Of a DNA stretch of 14,236 nucleotides, positions 7,861-14,236 are shown in pieces (position 1 is the stretch's first letter; each line of letters begins with the position of its first letter). The notes beneath the pieces were generated by a model. It did no database searches, had not been told where the DNA came from, and worked only from the letters and a program-made list of their open reading frames with translations. The stretch is from positions 1 to 14,236 of the forward strand of contig WFQT01000531.1 of the NCBI GenBank assembly GCA_015486895.1. Direction: 5' to 3'. The translations under genes were made by a program, and so were the position numbers. Source of the stretch: Anaerolineae bacterium. Lineage in GTDB: Bacteria > Chloroflexota > Anaerolineae > JAADDB01.

Positions 7861-8011
7861 GACGCACCTCCATACTCACCGCAGCCTCTGCCCGCAGGCC
7901 GGGATAGGCGAAGAGCACCGCCGAGAGGGACCGCGCTACAATCAGCGGCTTCTTGTTAGCCAAAACTAACCGGTATTGTCCTTCCATCGCTACCCCGAGC
8001 ACCTCGTTCAT
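7847..8011 (-). CDS. Possible small protein overlapping the start of asd
   Basis: A short reading frame (54 residues from ATG 8009-8011) ends at a TAA inside the asd start region, giving a 14-bp overlap. The product is MNEVLGVAMEGQYRL... and ends ...AAVSMEVRHDED. It has no recognisable domain. From about residue 9 it reads like a compact alpha/beta segment with GC-rich third positions, unlike the frame upstream. Other possible starts are ATG 8077 (76 residues, with GGGGGAG nearby) and the Met of MEGQYRL. The overlap would suit a translationally coupled leader gene for asd, but it could also be chance open frame carrying only the asd ribosome site. Confidence 0.4.
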   Translation of the reverse strand: MNEVLGVAMEGQYRLVLANKKPLIVARSLSAVLFAYPGLRAEAAVSMEVRHDED

Positions 8012-8161
8012 AGATTCAGCCCCAAAATGCCAGAGATTGCGGCATCTCCCCCATACCCCAACTTGGGCGAAACTCATTCTACTCCCCCAGAACTGAGATC
8101 TAGGGGGCTTTTCAGACGCAACTGAGGCTATTTCCATCACCCGACTTAGCAGTTACTACAC

Positions 8162-8288
8162 AATCCACACAATTCGTACAATCCGTGCCCTTCGTATAAT
8201 TCGTGCCATTCGTGCCCTTTGTATGATTCGTATAATTCGTGCCATTCGTGGTTGCAACATTCGTGGTTGCAACATTCGTGGTTGCAAG
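8162..8288. repeat. Degenerate tandem array: ten 9-bp units then three 15-bp units
   Basis: From 8162 to 8251 ten consecutive 9-mers vary around AATTCGTGC (for example AATTCGTAC, CCTTCGTAT, CATTCGTGC). From 8244 to 8288 ATTCGTGGTTGCAAC is repeated three times, the last copy ending in G instead of C. Both periods are multiples of three, which explains a minus-strand open frame with repetitive Thr-Asn codons through here. I do not regard that frame as a gene. The array fills part of the 495-bp stretch between the asd side and glnA. A related but shorter array occurs past glnA (about 9946-9985) on the opposite strand. Confidence 0.8.
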
Positions 8289-8368
8289 GAATTCTATCCG
8301 CTTGCTCACACATTGGCAATACCATCCCTTTAGGATTGGTGAACCCCCAGAAACGCTCCCGGCACCAA

Positions 8369-8388
8369 TATTACCCGTTTGGGTAATA
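8369..8388. promoter_or_regulatory. Perfect 8-bp dyad upstream of glnA (operator candidate)
   Basis: TATTACCC (8369-8376) and GGGTAATA (8381-8388) form an exact dyad around GTTT, 118 bp before the glnA start codon. The spacing and symmetry suit a dimeric regulator site. No T-tract follows, so a terminator is less likely. I do not recognise it as the site of a named regulator, and no second copy is in the window. Confidence 0.45.
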
Positions 8389-8450
8389 GACTTATCCCCC
8401 CTTCTCCGGTAAACTTAGTTGGTTCGTGAAACAATACCGCAACATCGCTC

Positions 8451-8475
8451 AATGACGTCCCCAAAGGATGTCATT
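8451..8475 (+). promoter_or_regulatory. Stem-loop in the glnA leader
   Basis: AATGACGTCC (8451-8460) pairs with GGATGTCATT (8466-8475) around the 5-nt loop CCAAA. The single mismatch becomes a G-U pair in RNA, so the transcript would form a 10-bp stem 13 nt before the glnA Shine-Dalgarno sequence (8489-8495). It could act as an attenuator, a protein-binding site or an mRNA-stabilising hairpin. Only CTTTG follows, so it is a poor intrinsic terminator. Confidence 0.45.
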
Positions 8476-8506
8476 CTTTGGTTACAAAAAGGAGGATTAG
8501 TTAACC

Positions 8507-9922
8507 ATGTCGAAAACAGTAACAGATGTCGTAAAAATGGCTCAAGAAGTCAAGATGGTAGACCTCCGCTTTACGGATATGTTTGGGGCCTGGCAACATT
8601 TTAGTATTCCGGCTCGGACATTAACGGAGGAGACTTTTGAAGAGGGAGTTGGCTTCGACGGCTCTTCCATCCGCGGTTTTCAGGCCATCCAAGAGTCAGA
8701 TATGATCTTAGTGCCGGACCCAACCACCGCCTTCGTTGATCCATTCTTAGAAGTGCCAACTCTCGGCATCATTTGTGATATTTATGATCCGCTGACCCGC
8801 CAGCCGTACACTCGCGATCCTCGCTACGTCGCCAAGAAAGCAGAAGCATACCTGAAACAAACCGGCATTGCCGACGTGAGCTACTGGGGCCCGGAAGCGG
8901 AGTTCTTCCTCTTCAATGACGTGCGCTACACCGTTGCTACCAATGAATCTTCCTACCGGGTAGACAGTGTCGAAGGGTGGTGGAACAGTGGCCAAGAAAG
9001 GGCTGCCAACTTTGGCGCCCAAATCCAGGCCAAGCGAGGCTACTTCCCCGTGCCCCCGGCGGACACGCTGCAGGACGTGCGCAGCAGGATCGTCTTAGCA
9101 CTGGAAGCAGCCGGTGTGGAGGTGGAAGTGCATCACCACGAGGTCGCCACCGCCGGCCAGACGGAAATTGATGTCCTCTATGGCCCCTTAGTAGCCATTG
9201 CTGATAGCATGATGATCTACAAGTACATTGTCAAGAACATCGCCCGGCAGCACGGGCTGACGGCCACTTTCATGCCCAAGCCGCTCTTCTCCGATAATGG
9301 CAGCGGCATGCACACGCACCAGAGCCTCTGGAAAGGCGACCAAAATGTTTTCTTTGAAGAAACCGGCTACGCCCAGCTCTCCGAGACGGCGATGTACTAC
9401 ATCGGTGGTTTATTGCAACACGCGGCAGCCATCTTAGCCATTGCTGCACCGACGACAAATTCCTATCGCCGCTTGGTGCCTGGCTTCGAGGCCCCAGTGA
9501 ACTTGGCTTACTCCCAACGCAACCGCTCCGCGGCCTGCCGTATTCCCATGTATTCCAAGAGCCCGAAATCCAAGCGCATAGAATTCCGACCACCAGATCC
9601 CAGTACCAATCCTTACTTGGCTTTCCCGGCCATGTTGATGGCCGGTCTAGACGGCGTACTCACCAGGGTCGATCCAGGTGCGCCCATGGACAAAGATTTA
9701 TACGACTTACCGCCGGAGGAAGCGAAAGCTATCAAGCAGGTGCCTGGCTCTTTGGCCGACGCATTAGACGCCCTGGAAGAAGATCACGAATTCCTCCTGC
9801 AAGGGGACGTCTTCACACCTGATGTAGTAGAAACATGGATTACGTACAAGCGCTACAATGAAGCAAAGCAGGTCTCCCTGCGCCCACACCCGTACGAATT
9901 CGTGCTCTACTACGACGTGTAG
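8507..9922 (+). CDS. glnA: Glutamine synthetase, type I, with adenylylation site
   Basis: This enzyme makes glutamine from glutamate, ammonia and ATP as a dodecamer. The 471-residue length fits GS type I. Metal and substrate residues are in place: YWGPEAEFF (E130, E132), HHEVATAGQTEID (E212, E220), NGSGMHTHQS (264-273), NRSA (339-342) and EFRPPD (359-364). Tyr399 in DKDLYDLPPEE matches the adenylylation tyrosine of the GSI-beta group, so control by a GlnE-type adenylyltransferase is likely, although no glnE or glnB is nearby. ATG is preceded by AAGGAGG at 8489-8495. The gene stands alone, with two dyads and a tandem array upstream that could carry transcriptional control. Confidence 0.97.
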   Translation: MSKTVTDVVKMAQEVKMVDLRFTDMFGAWQHFSIPARTLTEETFEEGVGFDGSSIRGFQAIQESDMILVPDPTTAFVDPFLEVPTLGIICDIYDPLTRQPYTRDPRYVAKKAEAYLKQTGIADVSYWGPEAEFFLFNDVRYTVATNESSYRVDSVEGWWNSGQERAANFGAQIQAKRGYFPVPPADTLQDVRSRIVLALEAAGVEVEVHHHEVATAGQTEIDVLYGPLVAIADSMMIYKYIVKNIARQHGLTATFMPKPLFSDNGSGMHTHQSLWKGDQNVFFEETGYAQLSETAMYYIGGLLQHAAAILAIAAPTTNSYRRLVPGFEAPVNLAYSQRNRSAACRIPMYSKSPKSKRIEFRPPDPSTNPYLAFPAMLMAGLDGVLTRVDPGAPMDKDLYDLPPEEAKAIKQVPGSLADALDALEEDHEFLLQGDVFTPDVVETWITYKRYNEAKQVSLRPHPYEFVLYYDV

Positions 9923-9934
9923 AAGTATCTACTC

Positions 9935-10014
9935 GGCCCCGAAAAATGCAACCACGAGTTGCACGAACTGCACCACCATTGCCCCCAAGGGAATGCTTCG
10001 CAGAATTCGGGGCC
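9935..10014. repeat. Inverted repeat past glnA enclosing ATTCGTG-related words
   Basis: GGCCCCGAA (9935-9943) pairs exactly with TTCGGGGCC (10006-10014), starting 13 bp after the glnA stop. The interior (about 9946-9985), read on the minus strand, holds GTGCAGTTC, GTGCAACTC and GTGGTTGCA. These resemble the units upstream of glnA in the opposite orientation. The loop is long (62 nt), so it is more likely a repeat boundary than a terminator. Confidence 0.5.
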
Positions 10015-10021
10015 TAAAAGG

Positions 10022-10116
10022 GCCTACGGCCAGCCCCTACCCGGCCTCCCCCCACGCGTTGCGTACTACGTATTACGTGTCACGTGCCATTTTCATCCGC
10101 CGTGGTGGCCGTAGGC
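10022..10116. repeat. 10-bp inverted repeat enclosing a 7-mer ACGT array
   Basis: GCCTACGGCC (10022-10031) pairs exactly with GGCCGTAGGC (10107-10116). Between them, around 10058-10088, runs a degenerate array of about four 7-mers of the form NNNACGT (such as ACTACGT and ATTACGT). This fills most of the 309-bp gap between glnA and the DUF2085 gene. The remainder to 10231 holds no credible gene and no clear terminator. Confidence 0.5.
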
Positions 10117-10231
10117 GCATGATAACGTCCACAAAAAAACAGGAAGAAAAATTGAGGCGACTACTTAGATCAGATGCGAGATACCATCAGGCTTAAGCAC
10201 AATTCTATCCACCATGGCAGCGACACAAGGT

Positions 10232-11071
10232 TCAGGGAATAGCCCCCGGCAGCAGCCAGAGGCGTATGTGATCCATGGCCATGATCTCAAAGAGCGTCAA
10301 GACAAGCCCGGCGGCCAGCAGTGGCCACACGTCCTGCCACCCCGTCGCCTTGCCTTCCCGGCGAGCAGCCGCAGTCGCAAAAATAGTGTTCACTCCCGTC
10401 AAGAAAACGATGACCCCACTCGTGCTAAAATAAGCGAAGAACTCGCGGACAACACCAGCACCGAAAAAGAGGATCCCGTCCAGGAAGAGCACGACAACAA
10501 GCAACGCCGTCAACTCTCCCCAGCGACCGAGTACCGGCGTAGCGTCCGGCTGTTGCCAGGTAGTTTGTGCCCAAAGCGGCCAGAAGAGAATTAGCAGGAC
10601 AACGCCTTCGCCGCTGCCGGTAAGTAAGCGCAAACTGTTATGTGGCGTGTAGAACAACGGCCCGGCGAAGAAAGCCGCCCCATAGGAATTGATACCGTCA
10701 ACAATCCAGGGGAAGAAAAGCAAGAATAGAACCATCAGCAAAGAGCGGTGCGGCCAACGCCCGGCTCGCAGCCGCCTTTTTCCCCAGAGGAAGAGAAAAG
10801 CGCTCCAGGCACCAAGGTACTGCCCTGTACAACGGGCGCAGAGGGGGAATTGATGGCCACCAAAAGTAAAGGAGTGCGCCGGCATCTGGTTGCAAACGGC
10901 GAACCCGACCCAGTTCGCTTTAGCAGCTAACCCGCCCGGCAAACCGAACCAGAAAAGGAAAAAGGCAAGGGCCAGCAGGCCCCCGCCCGTAAATTGCCAG
11001 AAACGCTGGTTGTCCAACGACTGTTCGAATGGGCGATCATCCTTGCCAGCGTCGGAAAACAATGACCGCAT
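10232..11071 (-). CDS. DUF2085 family integral membrane protein
   Basis: A 279-residue membrane protein with the DUF2085 signature CNQMPAHSFTFGGHQFPLCARCTG at residues 60-83 (split here by its conserved points: C60, H66, H73, C78, C81). The Cys/His pattern suggests a metal- or redox-binding site beside the membrane, but the family function is not established. About six or seven hydrophobic segments are visible, near 27-45, 82-97, 109-126, 156-170, 186-204, 215-233 and 248-266. ATG 11069-11071 is chosen because GGAGG lies 5 nt upstream, inside fabF. A Met 8 codons earlier (11095) lacks such a site. It overlaps the end of fabF by 35 bp, so the two are probably cotranscribed. Confidence 0.88.
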   Translation of the reverse strand: MRSLFSDAGKDDRPFEQSLDNQRFWQFTGGGLLALAFFLFWFGLPGGLAAKANWVGFAVCNQMPAHSFTFGGHQFPLCARCTGQYLGAWSAFLFLWGKRRLRAGRWPHRSLLMVLFLLFFPWIVDGINSYGAAFFAGPLFYTPHNSLRLLTGSGEGVVLLILFWPLWAQTTWQQPDATPVLGRWGELTALLVVVLFLDGILFFGAGVVREFFAYFSTSGVIVFLTGVNTIFATAAARREGKATGWQDVWPLLAAGLVLTLFEIMAMDHIRLWLLPGAIP

Positions 11072-12281
11072 TTTGGCCTCCGAAACCAAAGCCATGCACT
11101 AAAGCGATATTAGCGTGCTTCTCGCGGGCTACGTTAGGCACGTAATCCAGATCGCACTCAGGGTCCGGTTCTTCTAAATTGATGGTTGGCGGAATGACAC
11201 CATTGTACAATGCCAACATAGCTGCCATGCCAGCGAAAGCGCCGGCACCGCCTAAAGCATGGCCAACCATAGATTTGGTGGCGGTGATGGCAACGTCATA
11301 AGCGTGAGCACCCAACGCCTGCTTGATGGCCGCCGTTTCAGAAACGTCATTGAGCCTCGTGCTGGTCGCGTGGGCGCTGATCAGATCCACTTCCTCCGGA
11401 GTGACGTGAGCGTCGGCTAATGCTTTGCGGATAGCTCGGGCTGCTCCTTCACCACCGGGGGCGGGCGCTGTAATGTGGTAAGCGTCAGCGGTGATGGCAC
11501 CGCCAACCAATTCGACGTAAATGGACGCTCTCCGCCGGCGTGCGTGTTCTTCTGTTTCAATGATGAAAGCGGCGCCACCTTCAGCGAAGACAAACCCATC
11601 TCTATCCTTGTCGAAAGGGCGTGAGGCGTGCGTGGGATCGTCATTACGGACGGAGAGAGCGCCGGAGCGGGCTAAAGAAGCGATGGCAACCGGCGAGATG
11701 GTGGATTCTACACCGCCAACTACTAAGATGTCGGCCTCGCCCAGGCGCAGCATGCGCAGGGCATCCATGAAAGCGTAGTTGCCACTGGCACAAGCGGCAA
11801 CGGAGGTAGCTACCGGACCCTTAATGCCGTTTTCAATGGAGATCTGGCAGGAAACAGCATTAGGCATGATGTTAGGGACCACGAAAGGACTGAGGGAGCG
11901 AGGGCCTTTGCGCTCCATTAACCTGGTAGCTTTCTCCACTTCGATGATGCCACCACCACCAGTAGCCATAGCGACACCGGTCCTCTCCGCATTCTCCTCG
12001 GTGATCTCGTAACCGCTGTCGTTCAAAGCTTGCTGGGCGACTACGAGGGCAAATTGAGCTGATCGGCTGAGTCGGCGGGCCCTTTTCTTTGGCATATACT
12101 GTATAGGGTCGAACCCCTTTACCTCCCCGGCAATCTGGATGGGCATGTCGGTGGGGTCAAAACTACTAATGCGGCCAATACCGGATACACCATTGACCAG
12201 GTTTTCCCAGAACGTCTCGACATCGAGGCCTATGGGACTGACAGCCCCCATACCTGTCACGACCAATCGTGGCCACTCCAT
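11037..12281 (-). CDS. fabF: Beta-ketoacyl-ACP synthase II
   Basis: FabF condenses malonyl-ACP with acyl-ACP in fatty acid chain elongation. At 414 residues it has normal family length. The thiolase-fold catalytic triad is present: Cys164 in VAACASGNYAF, His304 in SAHATSTRLND and His341 in TKSMVGHALGGAG, with Lys336 in the last motif and the glycine-rich GFGFGGQNA near the C-terminus. The ATG start is preceded by AAAGGAGGAG at 12287-12296. The usual neighbours fabD, fabG and acpP are absent, and a DUF2085 gene overlaps its 3' end instead. A MITE-like element begins 47 bp upstream of the start codon and may have changed its promoter. Confidence 0.96.
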   Translation of the reverse strand: MEWPRLVVTGMGAVSPIGLDVETFWENLVNGVSGIGRISSFDPTDMPIQIAGEVKGFDPIQYMPKKRARRLSRSAQFALVVAQQALNDSGYEITEENAERTGVAMATGGGGIIEVEKATRLMERKGPRSLSPFVVPNIMPNAVSCQISIENGIKGPVATSVAACASGNYAFMDALRMLRLGEADILVVGGVESTISPVAIASLARSGALSVRNDDPTHASRPFDKDRDGFVFAEGGAAFIIETEEHARRRRASIYVELVGGAITADAYHITAPAPGGEGAARAIRKALADAHVTPEEVDLISAHATSTRLNDVSETAAIKQALGAHAYDVAITATKSMVGHALGGAGAFAGMAAMLALYNGVIPPTINLEEPDPECDLDYVPNVAREKHANIALVHGFGFGGQNAVIVFRRWQG

Positions 12282-12327
12282 AAGTTACTCCTCCTTTGAA
12301 TAATCTTTCCCGTGATAAGATAACGAA

Positions 12328-12458
12328 CTGGGATCTGGCGAAAATGACATTTTAGGCTCAACCTAATTATCTTTACCGCAGATTTCCCCTTGTTTTTTGA
12401 CCCAGATCTGTGAAATTCTGTGCTTTTCTGTGGCTAAAATAAAAACGCCAGAATCCAG
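12328..12458 (+). mobile_element. MITE-like element, copy 2 (131 bp)
   Basis: The ends CTGGGATCTGGCG (12328-12340) and CGCCAGAATCCAG (12446-12458) are inverted repeats with two mismatches in 13. Flanking 7-mers TAACGAA (12321-12327) and TAATGAA (12459-12465) match at six of seven positions, consistent with an aged target duplication. Thirty bases at the left end (12334-12363) are identical to copy 1, and the right 40 or so bases are nearly so. The two copies differ mainly in the middle, where copy 2 lacks about 20 bp of the CACAGATT-word region. It lies in the upstream region of minus-strand fabF. Confidence 0.65.
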
Positions 12459-12750
12459 TAATGAACTGCTTACATCTTCTCGATAACCCGGAGTGACGCC
12501 GTTTTTACCTGCCGATAGCCCGATAGCCCCTCAAGGGATCGCCCCGCAAAATTCGGAGGGCAAGAGAATACCCCTAAACATTGAGATGACGCCAGATACG
12601 ACCTAAAAGCCCCCGGGGGACATTTTGTGGTCCAGTCGCCCTCCAACAACTCAAATTAAGCTCGCAAAGGCAAACTTGACGGACCTGTACAAGCACAGGA
12701 GCCCCATACCTTATGAAACACGGCAACAGCACAGAAGACGCGCTGTCACA
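12459..12750. other. Gene-free stretch between fabF upstream element and the orphan helical gene
   Basis: I find no credible gene here. It holds a C5/G5 palindrome (12610-12619) set between AAAA and TTTT runs, and a short duplicated GCCGATA/CCGATAGCCC word near 12510-12530. It lies downstream of the minus-strand gene at 12751, so the palindrome might help to end that transcript. However, it has no loop and is not a standard terminator. Confidence 0.35.
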
Positions 12751-13242
12751 TTATTCTTCTGCATCTCCATATCGGCTCCGAAATGCTGATGCCACTTGCT
12801 GGCGCAATTGCCAGCGGTTATCGGTGAGCTGGTCAAATGTGTCCGCGTTAGCCAAAGCCATGGGGCGCAGACGAGCTGACTCTTCTTCCGGCTGGTCGCC
12901 GTTGCGGATCAGCCCCAAAAGGCCGATAGCGTAAGCTAAAGTTTGGACTTCTCCCCGGCGAAAGCGCAGCTCCGGATGCACGATCGCGTCCGGCACTCGT
13001 TCCAGCACGACCAAGAGTCGCTTGCCTAAAGCGATGAGCCCCTCGGTGCCATCTTCCTCCACAATCCAAGTGTGAACGGCATCAACCATGCCGGCAAGGG
13101 TTGCATCCATGGCGGCCGGACCAGCTTGCCAGGCTAACGCGGTCGCTTCAGCGTAATGATAGCCAGCAGATTTCACATTGCCCGTCACCCGAGCTTGGAC
13201 TGCCGCTTCGATCTCTTTTTGCCACGCGTCTGTTGCAGACAT
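12751..13242 (-). CDS. Hypothetical soluble helical protein
   Basis: I do not recognise this 163-residue protein. It is acidic and soluble-looking, predicted by eye to be almost entirely alpha-helical, with no signal peptide, membrane segment or metal motif. It starts MSATDAWQKEIEAAVQAR and contains ALGKRLLVVLERVPD and LAYAIGLLGLIRNGD, which could form a TPR-like or four-helix arrangement. That is a guess. ATG 13240-13242 is preceded only by AAGAAAGA, a weak ribosome site that partly consists of the target duplication of the adjacent MITE-like element. Its reading frame is full-length and free of interruptions, and its codon use resembles the neighbours, so it is probably a real gene. Confidence 0.65.
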   Translation of the reverse strand: MSATDAWQKEIEAAVQARVTGNVKSAGYHYAEATALAWQAGPAAMDATLAGMVDAVHTWIVEEDGTEGLIALGKRLLVVLERVPDAIVHPELRFRRGEVQTLAYAIGLLGLIRNGDQPEEESARLRPMALANADTFDQLTDNRWQLRQQVASAFRSRYGDAEE

Positions 13243-13259
13243 AACATCTTTCTTTCTTA

Positions 13260-13392
13260 CTCAACATCGGCGTTTTGGGTTTTAACCACAGACTATCACA
13301 GAATTCTGAAGGGAGATCAGACTGGGAATCAGTGCAGTCTGTGGTTGAAGTTGCCTTGTTGAACCGCAAAATGTTTTTTCGCCAAACTCCAG
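13260..13392 (-). mobile_element. MITE-like element, copy 3 (133 bp), inverted relative to copies 1 and 2
   Basis: Read on the minus strand, the left end CTGGAGTTTGGCG (complement of 13380-13392) matches copy 1 at 12 of 13 positions and is followed by the same GAAAA...CATTTT block. The other end (13260-13272) is degraded, about 9 of 13. The element is bounded exactly by the 7-bp direct repeat TTTCTTA (13253-13259 and 13393-13399). Its interior is a palindrome with an exact 11-bp arm, AACCACAGACT (13284-13294) and AGTCTGTGGTT (13336-13346). It lies 17 bp upstream of the start of the orphan helical gene, between that gene and any promoter further out. Confidence 0.65.
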
Positions 13393-13507
13393 TTTCTTAT
13401 TCTGATCTCCCTGACGGTTTGCACGCCAGGAGATATTCTTAGTATCCCCGATTTCCTCTCTTTAGGCAAACGCGCTCTTAGGACACTTCCTTACTCGCTG
13501 TAGACTT

Positions 13508-14236
13508 TCAAAATGGGTCAGTTGGCAACAACGGACCACCATCGCGGATGGGGGGGCTTGCTTGCAAGAAGGATGGTGGAATCTGTCGCGGGTGGCGCAA
13601 GTTCACTGGCCCCGAGGCCAGCAGGTAAACAACCAGGAAGAGAGCCGTCACCGTGACTAACAGTGACTTGCCAGCAAGACTTTTCACCACCGGCCAGAGC
13701 CAAACAATTATTCCCAAAATGACGAGTAGGAAGAGCAACAACAAAGAGATTGTGTATGGCAAGCCGTAACGTAGCCGGAATAGAATGGGCATCCCTTCAT
13801 GTTTGACTAACAGTCGGGGAAGCCAGTATTCCAACAGAGGATTGGCAAAACGCCCGACCAATGGATTTCCGGCCACGATAGCGAACTGAATAATGCCGCT
13901 CACCCCCCCTAACAGCCAGAGCGGCCAGCGCCAGCGGCCGGAGAGGAAGACATACGGCAGGAAGAGATAGGGAAAAGAGACCAGTAAAAAGCGGGGGCCG
14001 GGGGAAGAGCCGCCCATGGTATAAAAATAAGCGCTATTCAGCCCTAAAAAGAGCAGAGGCAACGCCAGAAAAAGATAGAATTCCGCTCGCCACCGGCGCT
14101 GCCGGGACATCTGCCAGTAAGCTACCGGCGCTAACAGCGTCACCGGCATCAAGTAGAAAAGCCCTTTAGGGCTGAAAAGAAGCTGGTGAATGTGCACCCA
14201 GCGCGGCCAGGTGACACCCAAAACGCCCTCCCGATG
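13508..14236 (-). CDS. Multi-pass membrane protein, GT-C glycosyltransferase-like, C-terminal part only
   Basis: The frame is open from the right window edge to TGA at 13508-13510, giving 242 residues with no certain start inside the window. A TTG at 14221 is open, but the codons before it are also coding. Hydrophobic segments follow one another, including LLFSPKGLFYLMPVTLLAPVAYW-type text (near 14110-14190), FLALPLLFLGLNSAYFY, FLLVSFPYLFLPYVFL, LLLLFLLVILGIIVWLW and LLVTVTALFLVVYLLA. The SPKGLFYLMPV and GGSSPGPRFLL blocks resemble the C-terminal half of ArnT/PMT-like GT-C membrane glycosyltransferases using lipid-linked sugars. The catalytic first loop would be outside the window, so the assignment is by resemblance. 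The 115 bp between its stop and the MITE-like element hold no gene. Confidence 0.7.
   Translation of the reverse strand, partial: HREGVLGVTWPRWVHIHQLLFSPKGLFYLMPVTLLAPVAYWQMSRQRRWRAEFYLFLALPLLFLGLNSAYFYTMGGSSPGPRFLLVSFPYLFLPYVFLSGRWRWPLWLLGGVSGIIQFAIVAGNPLVGRFANPLLEYWLPRLLVKHEGMPILFRLRYGLPYTISLLLLFLLVILGIIVWLWPVVKSLAGKSLLVTVTALFLVVYLLASGPVNLRHPRQIPPSFLQASPPIRDGGPLLPTDPF

Noticed and set aside
8084..8112. Hairpin CCCCCAGA/TCTaGGGGG followed by CTTTTC, resembling a plus-strand intrinsic terminator.
   Set aside because: No plus-strand gene lies upstream to terminate, and the stem has a bulge. It could instead be part of the asd leader, but nothing supports that.
8112..8309. Minus-strand open frame encoding repetitive Thr-Asn peptides upstream of glnA.
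   Set aside because: It is produced by 9- and 15-bp tandem repeats whose periods are multiples of three. It has no ribosome site and a low-complexity product.
10119..10196. Small plus-strand frame after glnA encoding a basic 25-residue peptide.
   Set aside because: It has no ribosome site and is too short to support. It lies at the edge of a repeat region.
10214..10594. Plus-strand open frame opposite the DUF2085 gene.
   Set aside because: It is antisense to a membrane protein with a clear family signature, and its product is charged and low in complexity.
13148..13369. Minus-strand frame with CxxC-like pairs (CYVCNRR, CEIC) spanning MITE copy 3 and the orphan gene start.
   Set aside because: The cysteine pairs arise from the repeat and from the out-of-frame reading of the 163-residue gene, and the frame has no ribosome site.

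Overview
The window is a chromosomal segment of a bacterium with moderately high GC, mostly housekeeping genes on the minus strand. GTG and TTG starts, strong GGAGG-type ribosome binding sites and intergenic regions full of short repeated words are all visible. The gene set and style look most like a Chloroflexota (Anaerolineae-like) genome. That placement is an inference from general familiarity and was not tested by any search. There are no tRNA or rRNA genes, CRISPR arrays, transposase genes or phage genes that I can see.

Layout. 1-1875 (minus) is the N-terminal part of the replication-restart helicase PriA, running off the left edge. 2322-4025 (minus) is the single-strand exonuclease RecJ. 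Between them lie a hairpin repeat and a miniature mobile element. 4337-4924 (plus) is an HD-domain metal-dependent hydrolase, divergent from recJ across a 66-bp palindrome. 4984-7860 (minus) reads asd (aspartate-semialdehyde dehydrogenase), then a large HAD protein whose motifs appear in circularly permuted order and whose GTG start overlaps the asd stop, then a small HAD protein lacking the second motif-I Asp. 8507-9922 (plus) is glnA, a type I glutamine synthetase with the adenylylation tyrosine, preceded by a repeat array and two dyads. 10232-12281 (minus) is fabF followed by an overlapping DUF2085 membrane protein. 12751-13242 (minus) is an unrecognised helical protein. 13508-14236 (minus) is the C-terminal part of a multi-pass membrane protein resembling GT-C type glycosyltransferases.

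How the genes relate. PriA and RecJ both act in repair and replication restart. Asd feeds the lysine, threonine, methionine and diaminopimelate pathways. GlnA assimilates ammonia. FabF elongates fatty acids. Only asd/HAD and fabF/DUF2085 overlap tightly enough to suggest translational coupling.

The clearest unlisted structure is a family of three MITE-like elements at 2153-2304, 12328-12458 and 13260-13392 (the last inverted). They are 131-152 bp long, with imperfect 13-bp terminal inverted repeats that begin CTGG in the better-preserved copies. The flanking 7-bp direct repeats are exact for two copies and have one mismatch in the third. Two copies sit immediately upstream of minus-strand genes (fabF and the orphan helical protein). 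Their centres carry CACAGATT-type words that also occur outside any element at 4121-4186.
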